Assembly (NCBI RefSeq): GCF_004358665.1
Contig: NZ_SMZR01000001.1
Location: forward strand, 310,001-374,000
Length of the DNA: 64,000 bases
From: Jeotgalibacillus sp. S-D1
GTDB taxonomy: Bacteria; Bacillota; Bacilli; Bacillales; Jeotgalibacillaceae
Direction: 5' to 3'
The notes under the pieces are model-generated. The model did not search any database and was not told the DNA's origin. It saw nothing but the letters and a program-made list of their open reading frames with translations. Shown here one piece after another: positions 20,627 to 31,472 of the stretch. A program made the translations under genes and the position numbers. Position 1 is the stretch's first letter, and each line of letters begins with the position of its first letter.

Positions 20627-20882
20627 AAAAGCTGAAACAGGCGTTTAGCTCTGACAGACGAAAGACGCGCAGCCAATTAGGCGCTTTTTGCCTAAGTGGA
20701 TGAGTGGCTTACGATCCGAAGAGCTGCCTGTGGAAGCTGGATAGAGTAAAAGCTGAAACAGACGTTTAGCTCTGACAGACGAAAGACGCGCAGCCAATTA
20801 GGCGCTTTTTGCCTAAGTGGATGAGTGGCTTACGATCCGAAGAGCTGCCTGTGGAAGCTGGATAGAGTAAAAGCTGAAACAG
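20627..20882 (+). repeat. Tandem 121-bp palindromic repeat in the hisS leader
   Basis: Two copies (20627-20747 and 20748-20868) that differ by a single base (ACAGGC versus ACAGAC), then the first ~14 bases of a third. Each copy can fold almost completely on itself: AGCT, ACAGGC and AGCTC on the left (20630-20651) pair with GAGCT, GCCTGT and AGCT on the right (20721-20738), and AGCCA plus TTAGGC (20671-20682) pair with GCCTAA and TGGCT (20690-20709). There is no coding frame. It lies downstream of the T-box terminator and just upstream of the hisS ribosome site, so it is in the read-through mRNA. Confidence 0.95.
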
Positions 20883-20917
20883 ACTTTTTATTAATTGATT
20901 TTTAAGGAGGAAAACTG

Positions 20918-22183
20918 ATGTCCATAAACATCCCTAGGGGAACCCAGGATATTTTGCCGGGTACAATTGAAAAATGGCAGTATATTGAGCAGGTGGCTAA
21001 AGAATTATGTGAGCAATACCAATACAAAGAAATCCGAACTCCCATGTTTGAACATACTGAACTTTTTGAACGGGGAGTGGGGGATACCACTGATATTGTG
21101 CAAAAAGAAATGTATTCGTTCCAGGACAGAGGAGAAAGAAGCTTAACGCTTCGACCGGAAGGCACTGCAGGGGTTGTGCGTTCTTTTGTTCAGCACAAAA
21201 TGTTCGGCCAGGCCAATCAGCCGGTTAAGCTGTATTACAATGGCCCGATGTTTCGTTATGAGCGTCCTCAGGCGGGGAGATACCGCCAATTCGTACAATT
21301 TGGTGTAGAAGCAATAGGCAGTGATGATCCAAGCATCGATGCAGAAGTGATTTCACTGGCCATGGAATTGTACAAACGGCTTGGTTTAAAAGAACTGAAA
21401 CTTGTTTTAAACAGTTTGGGTGATACAGAAAGCCGAATCGCACACAAAGAAGCGTTAATTGCGCATTTTAAACCGAGAATTAATGAATTTTGTTCCGATT
21501 GTCAGACAAGACTGACTAAAAATCCACTGCGCATACTGGACTGTAAAAAAGACCGTGATCATGAACTAATTGCTAACGCTCCATCTCTGGCCGATTATTT
21601 GAATGAAGAGTCGAGCGCTTATTTTAAAAAGCTGCAGCATTATTTGAGCTTGATGGGCATTGACTATGAGCTGGATCCTAACCTTGTAAGAGGTCTGGAT
21701 TATTACAATCATACTGCATTTGAAATAATGAGCAGTTCAGAAGGATTCGGGGCGATTACGACATTGTGCGGCGGTGGCCGATACAATGGGTTATCTGAAG
21801 ATCTTGGAGGTCCAAGTGCACCCGGAATAGGATTTGCTCTTAGTATAGAACGTCTGCTTTCAGCGCTTGAAGCAGAAAAAATTGAGCTGCCAATAACCCA
21901 GTCTCTTGACTGTTACTTTGTTGCCATGGGTGATGAAGCTAAAGATAAAGTGGTTCAGCTTACCTATCAGGCAAGACAGCAGGGATTGCGAGCGGATATG
22001 GACACCCTTAACCGTAAAATGAAAGCACAATTTAAAACAGCCGACCGGCTTCAAGCAAAATATGTTGCCGTCTTAGGCGACAATGAGTTAACTGAAGGTT
22101 CCATTGTTGTTAAAAACATGAATGAGGGTACCCAGGAAAGCATTAAGATAGAAAAATTAATGGCTTATCTTAAGCAGGTCTAA
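20918..22183 (+). CDS. hisS: Histidine-tRNA ligase
   Basis: Class II synthetase charging tRNA-His. In the 421-residue protein: GTQDILPG at the start, motif 2 [14 protein letters not shown] around residues 111-124, LRPEGTAG around 80, the histidine-specific loop with [11 protein letters not shown] around 260, and GGGRYNGL in motif 3 region around 285. C-terminal anticodon-binding domain from about 330. ATG 20918 follows AAGGAGG. Under the His T-box and co-transcribed with aspS 13 bp later. Confidence 0.97.
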   Translation: MSINIPRGTQDILPGTIEKWQYIEQVAKELCEQYQYKEIRTPMFEHTELFERGVGDTTDIVQKEMYSFQDRGERSLTLRPEGTAGVVRSFVQHKMFGQANQPVKLYYNGPMFRYERPQAGRYRQFVQFGVEAIGSDDPSIDAEVISLAMELYKRLGLKELKLVLNSLGDTESRIAHKEALIAHFKPRINEFCSDCQTRLTKNPLRILDCKKDRDHELIANAPSLADYLNEESSAYFKKLQHYLSLMGIDYELDPNLVRGLDYYNHTAFEIMSSSEGFGAITTLCGGGRYNGLSEDLGGPSAPGIGFALSIERLLSALEAEKIELPITQSLDCYFVAMGDEAKDKVVQLTYQARQQGLRADMDTLNRKMKAQFKTADRLQAKYVAVLGDNELTEGSIVVKNMNEGTQESIKIEKLMAYLKQV

Positions 22184-22196
22184 GGAGGAAAAAAGA

Positions 22197-23972
22197 ATGT
22201 TTGGAAGATCATATTATTGCGGAGAAGTACCCGCATCATCAGTTGGAGAAAAAATCACATTAAAAGGGTGGGTGCAAAAACGCCGGGATCTTGGCGGTCT
22301 GATTTTTATTGACCTGCGTGACCGGACAGGTATTATACAGGTTGTGTTTAATCCTGCAAATTCAGCTGAGGCGTTAGAACAGGCTGAAAAAATCCGCAGC
22401 GAATATGTTTTAAGCATAGAGGGAATGGTAGAAGCCCGGGATAGCAGTACAATTAATCAAAATCTGTCAACTGGAAAAATTGAGGTTCACGCTTCTGATG
22501 TAACCATCATAAGCGAAGCTAAAACGCCGCCATTTACCATTGAAGATAAAACTGAGGTGGCAGAGGATATTCGTTTGAAATACCGCTATCTTGACCTTCG
22601 CCGTCCAGTAATGATTGATACGTTTAAAATGAGACATAATGTCACTAAATCCATCCGCGGATTTTTAGATGAAGAACAATTTATTGAAGTGGAGACACCA
22701 ATGCTGACCAAAAGCACTCCTGAAGGTGCCCGTGATTACCTTGTGCCAAGCCGTGTACACGAAGGGGAATTTTACGCATTGCCACAATCACCGCAGCTCT
22801 TCAAGCAAATGCTGATGGTAGGCGGATTTGACCGTTATTATCAAATTGCCCGCTGCTTCCGTGATGAAGATTTGCGTGCAGACCGCCAGCCGGAATTTAC
22901 GCAAGTCGATATTGAAACAAGCTTTATGAGCCAGGAAGACATCATGTCCATGAACGAACGGATGATGGCTAAAATGATGAAGGATGTCAAAGGGGTCGAA
23001 CTTCCTCTTCCTCTTCCTAGAATGACTTATAAGGATGCGATGGAGCGTTACGGATCTGATAAGCCGGATACACGTTTCGGCATGGAATTAATTAATGTCT
23101 CTTCATTAGTTGAACATTCGGGCTTTAAGGTTTTCAGCGGTGCCGTAGCTAATGGCGGACAGGTAAAATTAATTAATGTTAAAGGTTCTGCAGATAACTA
23201 CTCGAGAAAAGACATCGATGCGCTTGGCGAATTTGCCGGACGTTATGGTGCTAAAGGGCTTGCATGGCTGAAGGTTACTTCTGAAGGCTTTAACGGACCA
23301 ATAGCAAAATTCTTTGGAGAAGACGAACAGGCAGATTTAACTTCAGCTTCTGAAGCACAGGAAGGCGATTTATTATTATTTGTAGCAGACAAAAAGTCAG
23401 TGGTGGCAGATGCACTTGGTGCACTTCGATTGAAGCTTGGGAAAGCTCTGGGCTTAATTGATGAAACTCTGTATAACTTCTTATGGGTTACTGACTGGCC
23501 CCTGCTTGAATATGCGGAAGATGAAGGACGCTATTATGCTGCTCATCATCCTTTCACAATGCCAGTGCGCGAAGATCTGCCATTGCTTGAGAGTGACCCT
23601 GGTGCAGTAAGAGCACAAGCTTATGATATTGTATTAAATGGATATGAACTAGGCGGAGGCTCACTTCGTATTTATGAACGTGAAATTCAGGAAAAGATGT
23701 TCCAGGTACTAGGTTTTACTGAAGCGGAAGCACAAGAGCAGTTCGGCTTCTTACTGGAAGCTTTTGAATATGGCACCCCGCCACATGGTGGAATTGCTCT
23801 GGGGCTGGACCGTTTGGTAATGCTCCTTGCAGGCCGGACAAATCTTCGTGACACGATTGCGTTTCCTAAAACAGCAAGTGCAAGCTGTTTGTTAACAGAT
23901 GCTCCAAGCCGTGTAAGTGAAGCTCAGTTAGATGAATTGCGCTTGTCATTGAATCTTCAGAATAATCGATAA
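22197..23972 (+). CDS. aspS: Aspartate-tRNA ligase
   Basis: Class II synthetase for tRNA-Asp (or tRNA-Asp/Asn). The 591-residue protein is the bacterial long form: N-terminal OB anticodon-binding fold (residues 1-105), catalytic core with motif 2 [16 protein letters not shown] around 220, a GAD insertion domain around 290-415, and motif 3 [11 protein letters not shown] near 535. Whether it is discriminating cannot be told here. ATG 22197 after AAGGAGG; second gene of the hisS operon. Confidence 0.97.
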   Translation: MFGRSYYCGEVPASSVGEKITLKGWVQKRRDLGGLIFIDLRDRTGIIQVVFNPANSAEALEQAEKIRSEYVLSIEGMVEARDSSTINQNLSTGKIEVHASDVTIISEAKTPPFTIEDKTEVAEDIRLKYRYLDLRRPVMIDTFKMRHNVTKSIRGFLDEEQFIEVETPMLTKSTPEGARDYLVPSRVHEGEFYALPQSPQLFKQMLMVGGFDRYYQIARCFRDEDLRADRQPEFTQVDIETSFMSQEDIMSMNERMMAKMMKDVKGVELPLPLPRMTYKDAMERYGSDKPDTRFGMELINVSSLVEHSGFKVFSGAVANGGQVKLINVKGSADNYSRKDIDALGEFAGRYGAKGLAWLKVTSEGFNGPIAKFFGEDEQADLTSASEAQEGDLLLFVADKKSVVADALGALRLKLGKALGLIDETLYNFLWVTDWPLLEYAEDEGRYYAAHHPFTMPVREDLPLLESDPGAVRAQAYDIVLNGYELGGGSLRIYEREIQEKMFQVLGFTEAEAQEQFGFLLEAFEYGTPPHGGIALGLDRLVMLLAGRTNLRDTIAFPKTASASCLLTDAPSRVSEAQLDELRLSLNLQNNR

Positions 23973-23987
23973 ATGATGGTAAATTAA

Positions 23988-24016
23988 TTGATCTTTTAAA
24001 ATTGGTGTGCTATTAT
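23988..24016 (+). promoter_or_regulatory. Promoter of the 6S RNA gene
   Basis: TTGATC (23988-23993), 17-bp spacer, TATTAT (24011-24016); predicted start about 24023. Confidence 0.7.
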
Positions 24017-24022
24017 TTATAC

Positions 24023-24222
24023 ACAAGGCAAGTCCTGATGTGTACGTTATCTATTCAATCAGTTTTGACCGAACAATTCTATGTTTGGGAGTCTGCGTTT
24101 TCTTATAGCATGCATGCCTTTTGCGAGGACGCACCAAGTGAGAAACAGGGCACCCACCTGCTGAGAGCGGGTTCAAAACGATAGATATTTCCCGAGACGG
24201 CACGATTGGGATTTGCCACCTA
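24023..24222 (+). ncRNA. ssrS: 6S RNA (bsrA/ssrSA type)
   Basis: A ~200-nt RNA in the slot after aspS and before tcdA, where B. subtilis carries 6S-1 RNA. The 5-prime end contains AAGTCCTGATGTGT, which resembles the start of B. subtilis 6S-1. The ends pair: GGCAAGTCC (24027-24035) with GGATTTGCC (24209-24217), and TGTGTA with TACATA inside, enclosing a large open centre as expected. 6S RNA binds sigma-A RNA polymerase and mimics an open promoter. It has its own promoter and terminator. The open frame across it (24002-24184) is not treated as a gene. Confidence 0.82.
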
Positions 24223-24235
24223 ATACATACGATTC

Positions 24236-24265
24236 AAACCGCCGGACTGAAGCCGGCGGTTTTTT
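24236..24265 (+). terminator. Terminator of the 6S RNA unit
   Basis: Stem AAACCGCCGG / CCGGCGGTTT, loop ACTGAAG, then Ts. Confidence 0.92.
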
Positions 24266-24355
24266 ATGGCTTTGAACCTATATCCCTCATTGATTTAACC
24301 ATAAAAATAAGCTATCCTTAAAACCGTCACAACTAACAATTTGGAGTTGATTTTA

Positions 24356-25114
24356 ATGCTTCACCAATTTTCACGCAATGAACTGGCTATCGGGTCAGAG
24401 GGGCTGGAATTACTTAAAGGAAAAACTGTAGCTGTTTTAGGTATTGGAGGCGTCGGCTCTTTTGCTGCTGAAGCACTTGCGAGAAGCGGCGTAGGCCGGT
24501 TAATTCTGGTGGATAAAGACGATGTGGACATTACCAATGTGAATCGTCAGGTAATTGCTTTGCTTTCTACTGTAGGCCAGCCAAAAGCAGATTTGATGAA
24601 AACGCGAATAGCTGATATCAATCCTGACTGTGAAGTCATATCATTAAAAATGTTTTATACGGAAGAAACATTCGAAGAGTTTTTCAGTTATGGTCTTGAT
24701 TTCGTAGTGGATGCTTCCGATACGATTTCTTATAAGATTCATTTAATGAAAGAGTGTTTAAACCGGAATATTCCCATTATTTCGAGCATGGGTGCTGCAA
24801 ATAAGATGGATCCCACACGTTTTCAAATAGCAGATATTTCGAAAACACATACCGATCCGATTGCAAAGATAATTCGTAAACAATTGCGAAAAGACGGAAT
24901 TCCAAAAGGGATTCCAGTTATTTTTTCTGATGAAAGTCCGATTGTGATTCGGGAAGAGGTGAGGAAAACGGTTGGAAATGATCAGGCTGCGATCCGTAAA
25001 GCAAAAATGCCGCCTTCCTCGAATGCTTTTGTTCCATCTGTAGCCGGCTTAATTGCAGCAAGCTATGTGATAAACACAGTGTTAAAAGATGTCATGATCA
25101 AGCGAGTACAATAG
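24356..25114 (+). CDS. tcdA: tRNA threonylcarbamoyladenosine dehydratase TcdA
   Basis: ATP-dependent cyclisation of t6A37 to ct6A in ANN-decoding tRNAs. The 252-residue E1/ThiF-like protein has the nucleotide-binding glycine motif GIGGVGSFAAEAL near residues 28-40, VDKDDVDITNVNRQ near 53-66, and DASDTISYK near 125, as in YrvM. ATG 24356 is chosen because the earlier TTG at 24341 overlaps the ribosome site TTGGAG. Confidence 0.93.
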   Translation: MLHQFSRNELAIGSEGLELLKGKTVAVLGIGGVGSFAAEALARSGVGRLILVDKDDVDITNVNRQVIALLSTVGQPKADLMKTRIADINPDCEVISLKMFYTEETFEEFFSYGLDFVVDASDTISYKIHLMKECLNRNIPIISSMGAANKMDPTRFQIADISKTHTDPIAKIIRKQLRKDGIPKGIPVIFSDESPIVIREEVRKTVGNDQAAIRKAKMPPSSNAFVPSVAGLIAASYVINTVLKDVMIKRVQ

Positions 25115-25123
25115 CAGGATAGG

Positions 25124-25157
25124 AAAATCTGATTCGGGATACGAATCAGATTTTTTC
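25124..25157 (+). terminator. Terminator after tcdA
   Basis: Perfect 13-bp stem AAAATCTGATTCG with its complement, five-base loop, then Ts. Confidence 0.93.
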
Positions 25158-25240
25158 TTTTAATTGAAACTTTTTACCAATGTTTTCGTAATAGTAGATG
25201 AGTTAATTAAAGGAAAGCAACTATTAAAGGAGGGAAACCT

Positions 25241-26173
25241 ATGACACAGCAGTCAATTGTACAGCTTAGAAATGTGACCAAAACCATCGGTGGAAAAACA
25301 ATTATTAACCGTGTTTCTTTTGACGTTTATGGCGGAGAAGTTTTTGGTTTTCTTGGACCGAATGGAGCCGGTAAAACAACCACCATTCGAATGATTGTAG
25401 GGTTAATGAAACTGACAGACGGAGATGTACTGATTGAAGGCAAAAGCATTAAGAGTGATTTTGAAGGTGCCGTCAAGCAAGTTGGAGCCATTGTAGAGAA
25501 TCCGGAAATGTATAAATTTTTATCAGGCTACAAAAATCTTCTACACTATGCCCGGATGTATAAGGGTATATCGAGGGAGAAAATTGATGAGGTTGTTAAG
25601 CTGGTAGGTTTGGAAAACAGAATAAATGACAAAGTCAAAACCTATTCACTTGGCATGCGGCAGCGGCTTGGCATTGCACAAAGTCTCCTTCATGATCCGA
25701 AGGTGCTTATACTGGATGAACCGACTAATGGTCTGGACCCGGCAGGAATCAGGGAGATTCGGGATTACATAAGACGCCTGGCAAGAGAAAGAGGAATGGC
25801 AGTCATTGTGTCGAGTCATTTGCTGTCTGAAATGGAAATGATGTGTGACCGGATAGGCATTATACAAAAAGGAAAATTAATTGATGTGCAATCGATGCAT
25901 GACTTTGTTTCTACAAAGGGCGAACTGTTTAATTTGCTGGTAGAAAATCCTCAGGAAGCCCGCACTAAAGTACTGGAGCATAACCCGTCCTGGACAGTTG
26001 AAGTCCTGGAACAATCGTTAGTGATCAACATGACAAAAGAAGATATTCCTGCTCTTGTACGATTCTGTGTGGCAAGCAATATTGATGTATATGGCATTTC
26101 ACCGGCAACTAAAACGCTGGAAGATCGTTTTCTTGAAGTGACGGCAGAGGAAGGAGTGGCTTCAAATGGTTAA
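25241..26173 (+). CDS. ABC transporter ATP-binding protein
   Basis: A 310-residue ATPase of the BcrA/CcmA type that would pair with the permease encoded by the next gene. Walker A GPNGAGKTT is at 39-47, the signature is SLGMRQ near 133 (the usual LSGGQ is replaced by SLGMRQ, as in the bacitracin-exporter group), Walker B LILDEPTNGLDP near 153-164, and the H-loop SSHLLSE near 190. A C-terminal ~90-residue extension is present. The substrate cannot be told. The pair stands as its own two-gene unit between tcdA and rarA, which are neighbours in B. subtilis. Confidence 0.93.
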   Translation: MTQQSIVQLRNVTKTIGGKTIINRVSFDVYGGEVFGFLGPNGAGKTTTIRMIVGLMKLTDGDVLIEGKSIKSDFEGAVKQVGAIVENPEMYKFLSGYKNLLHYARMYKGISREKIDEVVKLVGLENRINDKVKTYSLGMRQRLGIAQSLLHDPKVLILDEPTNGLDPAGIREIRDYIRRLARERGMAVIVSSHLLSEMEMMCDRIGIIQKGKLIDVQSMHDFVSTKGELFNLLVENPQEARTKVLEHNPSWTVEVLEQSLVINMTKEDIPALVRFCVASNIDVYGISPATKTLEDRFLEVTAEEGVASNG

Positions 26174-27107
26174 TTTAATCCGGAATGAATGGATGAAAAT
26201 TATGCACCGTCCTGGAACTTATGTGATGGCAGGCCTGTTAATACTCGCAGTTATTGGCTCCACCGTTATTACTTTGTTTATAAATTCATCAGGCGGCACA
26301 GAAGATGCAGCCTGGCAGCAGCAGCTGCAGGCAGAAAATGAACAAATTAAAATGACGATAGAAACAGGGGAAAATGATTTTTATGTTCCCAGTGCAGAGG
26401 GCGCTCTAGCCATTAACGAATACAGATTGGACAATGATATTGCGCCGAATGACCGGGATTCCATGTGGACTTATCTGGAGAATATTTCATTTTTGATTGC
26501 GATCGTCGGGCTGTTTGCGATCATAACAGCTTCAGGCATAGTTGCAGGGGAATTTTCATGGGGAACTATCAAGCTTCTAATGATCAGACCTATTGCTCGT
26601 TGGAAAATCCTTCTTTCCAAACTTCTTACTGTTGCATCGTTTGGAATTGTATTCATTGGTATTCTTATTGCTTTGTCAATGCTATTAGGAGTTATCTTTT
26701 TTGATGGCGGATCAGCAGTCCATCTTACTTATGCGAACGGAGCTGTAGAAGAAGGAAATATCGTTCCGTATTTATTAAAGATCTATCTGTATAATTCCAT
26801 CGATGTAATTTTGTTAACGATGATGGCATTTATGATATCAGCAGTATTTCGCAACAGCTCTCTTGCGATTGGAATCAGTTTATTTCTTTATTTTGTCGGA
26901 GGATCAGCAACAGCCTTTATAGCAGCCTATTATGATTGGGCAAAATACAGCCTGTTTGCCAATACAAACTTAGCACTGTATGAGATGGGAATGCCTGTCG
27001 TGGAAGGAATGACCATGACTTTCTCGGTTATCATGATTTTAATTTATTTGAGTCTTTTTATCGTTCTGGCTTTTACTGTATTTACAAAAAGAGATATTGC
27101 AGCATAA
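26166..27107 (+). CDS. ABC-2 type transporter permease
   Basis: A 313-residue integral membrane protein with six predicted helices. A large extracytoplasmic loop after helix 1 (about residues 40-95) holds a Gln/Glu-rich stretch; helix 2 begins near FLIAIVGLFAIITAS. The block SGIVAGEFSWGTIKLLMIRPI around residues 120-140 is the cytoplasmic motif of ABC-2/NatB-like permeases. It overlaps the ATPase gene by eight bases. Likely exports a drug, peptide or ion, but nothing in the sequence fixes which. Confidence 0.88.
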   Translation: MVNLIRNEWMKIMHRPGTYVMAGLLILAVIGSTVITLFINSSGGTEDAAWQQQLQAENEQIKMTIETGENDFYVPSAEGALAINEYRLDNDIAPNDRDSMWTYLENISFLIAIVGLFAIITASGIVAGEFSWGTIKLLMIRPIARWKILLSKLLTVASFGIVFIGILIALSMLLGVIFFDGGSAVHLTYANGAVEEGNIVPYLLKIYLYNSIDVILLTMMAFMISAVFRNSSLAIGISLFLYFVGGSATAFIAAYYDWAKYSLFANTNLALYEMGMPVVEGMTMTFSVIMILIYLSLFIVLAFTVFTKRDIAA

Positions 27108-27123
27108 AAAATAGGAAGAAATC

Positions 27124-27162
27124 AAAAAAATGCTCTCACGATTGTCGTGGGAGCAATTTTTT
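27124..27162. terminator. Bidirectional terminator between the ABC permease and rarA
   Basis: Stem AAAATTGCTCCCACG-type (nine G/C-rich pairs, loop ATTGT) with A and T runs on both sides. Confidence 0.9.
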
Positions 27163-27182
27163 GCGGTTTTGTCCCGCTCTTT

Positions 27183-28442
27183 TTATTTCATGTTTTCATA
27201 AATTTGTTTTAAAGCCTGTTCAAATTTTCCTGTTATTTTTGGTTCGTAATATGTTGCATTCTTAATGGTATCAGGCAGGTATTGCTGTTTCACCCATCCG
27301 TTTTGATAGCTGTGAGGGTACTTATATTCTACACCGCGTCCAAGCTCTTTTGCCCCTTTGTAATGGGCATCTTTAAGATGTTCGGGTACCGTACCGCTTT
27401 TGCCGGAGCGAATATCACTGAGAGCAGAGTCGATTGCGCTGATCGCTGAATTTGATTTTGGTGACAGACAAAGCTCAATGACGGCATTTGCCAGAGGAAT
27501 GCGTCCTTCTGGAAAACCCAGCCGCTCTGCTGATTCGATCGCTGCCAGCGTGCGGGCGCCGGCTTGAGGGCTTGCTAAACCGATATCTTCATAAGCAATG
27601 ACAATCAGCCGGCGGGCGATTGTGGGCAGATCACCCGCTTCAATTAGTCTTCCCAAATAATGGAGTGAGGCATTAACATCACTCCCTCTGATGGATTTTT
27701 GAAAAGCGCTCATTACATCATAATGAGCGTCTCCATCCTTATCATGGGAAAAACTCTTTTTCTGCAGGCATTCTTCTGCTATGGCGGGGCTGATTGTAAT
27801 GGAATCACCTTCTGGAGAGGTGGATTTAACAGCCAGCTCAAGGGCGTTCAACGCACTTCTGACATCGCCATTGCTTCCAGCAGCAAAATGCTCGAGTGCT
27901 TCTTTTTCGAGTGTGACATTCAGTTTGCCAAGCCCTCTTTCTTCATCCTCCAGAGAGCGGATAATGGCGGTTTTCATATCTTTTATTGAAAGAGGATGAA
28001 GCTCGAAAATCTGACACCTGCTCCGAATCGCTGGATTGATCGCATGATAGGGGTTGCTGGTAGTCGCTCCAATCAGGGTAATCATTCCGTTTTCTAAATA
28101 GGGAAGCAGAAAATCCTGTTTCGTTTTATCCAGCCGATGAACTTCATCTAATAATAAAATCACCTTGCCGGACATTTTGGCTTCCTGTACTACGATTTCC
28201 ATATCTTTTTTATTATTGGTAACAGCGTTCAAGGTGCGAAAAGCGTATTGTGTGCTGCCCGCTATAGCTGAAGCGATCGATGTTTTCCCGATACCAGGCG
28301 GTCCATATAAAATCATTGAAGACAGCTGCTTCGCAAGCACCATGCGGCGTATTATTTTACCTTCACCAACCAAATGTTCCTGTCCAATCATTTCATCTAT
28401 GTGTCTTGGCCTCATTCGAAAAGCTAAAGGTTTAATGCTCAT
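27183..28442 (-). CDS. rarA: Replication-associated recombination protein RarA (MgsA)
   Basis: AAA+ ATPase of the clamp-loader group that acts at stalled forks with SSB. The 419-residue protein has Walker A GPPGIGKTS at 47-55, Walker B LLLDEVH at 96-102, sensor 1 GATTSNP near 120, and the C-terminal tetramerisation region with SEDIGLASP-like block (YEDIGLASPQA). Start ATG 28442 (MSIKPLAFRMRP) has GGAGTG upstream; the longer frame to 28508 is not supported. Divergent from cymR. Confidence 0.96.
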   Translation of the reverse strand: MSIKPLAFRMRPRHIDEMIGQEHLVGEGKIIRRMVLAKQLSSMILYGPPGIGKTSIASAIAGSTQYAFRTLNAVTNNKKDMEIVVQEAKMSGKVILLLDEVHRLDKTKQDFLLPYLENGMITLIGATTSNPYHAINPAIRSRCQIFELHPLSIKDMKTAIIRSLEDEERGLGKLNVTLEKEALEHFAAGSNGDVRSALNALELAVKSTSPEGDSITISPAIAEECLQKKSFSHDKDGDAHYDVMSAFQKSIRGSDVNASLHYLGRLIEAGDLPTIARRLIVIAYEDIGLASPQAGARTLAAIESAERLGFPEGRIPLANAVIELCLSPKSNSAISAIDSALSDIRSGKSGTVPEHLKDAHYKGAKELGRGVEYKYPHSYQNGWVKQQYLPDTIKNATYYEPKITGKFEQALKQIYENMK

Positions 28443-28502
28443 TTGATCACTCCATACAGGGATAAATTTCTTGCATCTATCATAGTACCAACACAGAAGA
28501 AA

Positions 28503-28531
28503 TGCCAACGATAGTAGTTGTATGCTATAAT
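28503..28531 (+). promoter_or_regulatory. Extended -10 promoter of cymR
   Basis: TGCTATAAT (28523-28531) is a full extended -10; the -35 (TGCCAA) is weak. Confidence 0.6.
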
Positions 28532-28571
28532 GTCAAAAGTCAAACATCGATGGTTAGAGGTGGAAAGTTAA

Positions 28572-28991
28572 ATGAAAATATCGACAAAAGGCCGTTACGG
28601 TTTAACAATAATGATTGAGCTTGCCAAACGTCACGGGGAAGGGCCGACCTCGTTAAAAGCAATTGCCAAAACCCATGATCTGTCAGAACATTATCTGGAG
28701 CAATTAGTCGCTCCGCTGAGAAATGCAGGTTATGTAAAAAGCATACGCGGTGCATATGGCGGCTATATTTTAGCGAAAGAGCCCACCGATATAACAGCGG
28801 GTGATATTATCCGCGTTTTAGAAGGACCCATTAGTCCTGTGGAAGGCATTGAGGATGAAGCTCCACCACAAAGAGAATTATGGATTCGTATACGCGACGC
28901 TGTAAAAGACGTGCTCGATCATACAACAATTGATGATTTAGCCAATTATACCGATGAAGGCGAATCAGACGCATATATGTTTTATATTTAA
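28572..28991 (+). CDS. cymR: CymR, Rrf2-family cysteine metabolism repressor
   Basis: A 139-residue winged-helix regulator, very close to B. subtilis CymR: MKISTKGRYGLTIMIELA at the start, recognition region LSEHYLEQLVAPLRNAGYVKS near 38-56, wing RGAYGGY, and DIIRVLEGPISPVE near 78-91. It holds no cysteine, so it is not an iron-sulfur IscR type; position 25, a redox cysteine in Staphylococcus aureus CymR, is proline. CymR represses sulfur-uptake genes as a complex with CysK. It heads a short run with a cysteine desulfurase and mnmA. Confidence 0.95.
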   Translation: MKISTKGRYGLTIMIELAKRHGEGPTSLKAIAKTHDLSEHYLEQLVAPLRNAGYVKSIRGAYGGYILAKEPTDITAGDIIRVLEGPISPVEGIEDEAPPQRELWIRIRDAVKDVLDHTTIDDLANYTDEGESDAYMFYI

Positions 28992-29008
28992 AAATGGAGG
29001 GAATTTGA

Positions 29009-31307
<2,299 letters not shown>

Positions 31308-31312
31308 CAGCT

Positions 31313-31399
31313 GGAATGTAAAAGGCACCTTCATCTTTATAAGCGCCAGAAAGCGTTTTATGGAAGTGACAGGGCCTGCTGCATTCCTTTTTTATTTTT
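31313..31399 (+). terminator. Long structured terminator after mnmA
   Basis: Outer pairs GGAATG (31313-31318) / CATTCC (31382-31387) and AGGC / GCCT, inner pairs ATAAGCG (31339-31345) / CGTTTTAT (31354-31361), then a run of Ts. Much longer than the other terminators in the window. Confidence 0.6.
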
Positions 31400-31425
31400 G
31401 CTCTGCATTATCGCTGTGATATACT
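31398..31425 (+). promoter_or_regulatory. Promoter of the TPR gene and recD2
   Basis: TTGCTC (31398-31403), 16-bp spacer, TATACT (31420-31425). Confidence 0.65.
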
Positions 31426-31472
31426 TTGAACCATTAATACATAGATAAATGACTCATTTAGGAGTGAAAGAT

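Noticed and set aside
20627-20882. CRISPR array
   Set aside because: Only two copies of a 121-bp unit directly abut each other, with no spacers and no cas genes.
20627-20882. Insertion-sequence or MITE with target duplication
   Set aside because: The unit is palindromic, but the flanks are the tandem-repeat boundary itself; no separate target duplication or transposase could be shown.
24002-24184. 60-codon frame after aspS
   Set aside because: Covers the 6S RNA; it starts upstream of the RNA in the promoter and has no family resemblance.
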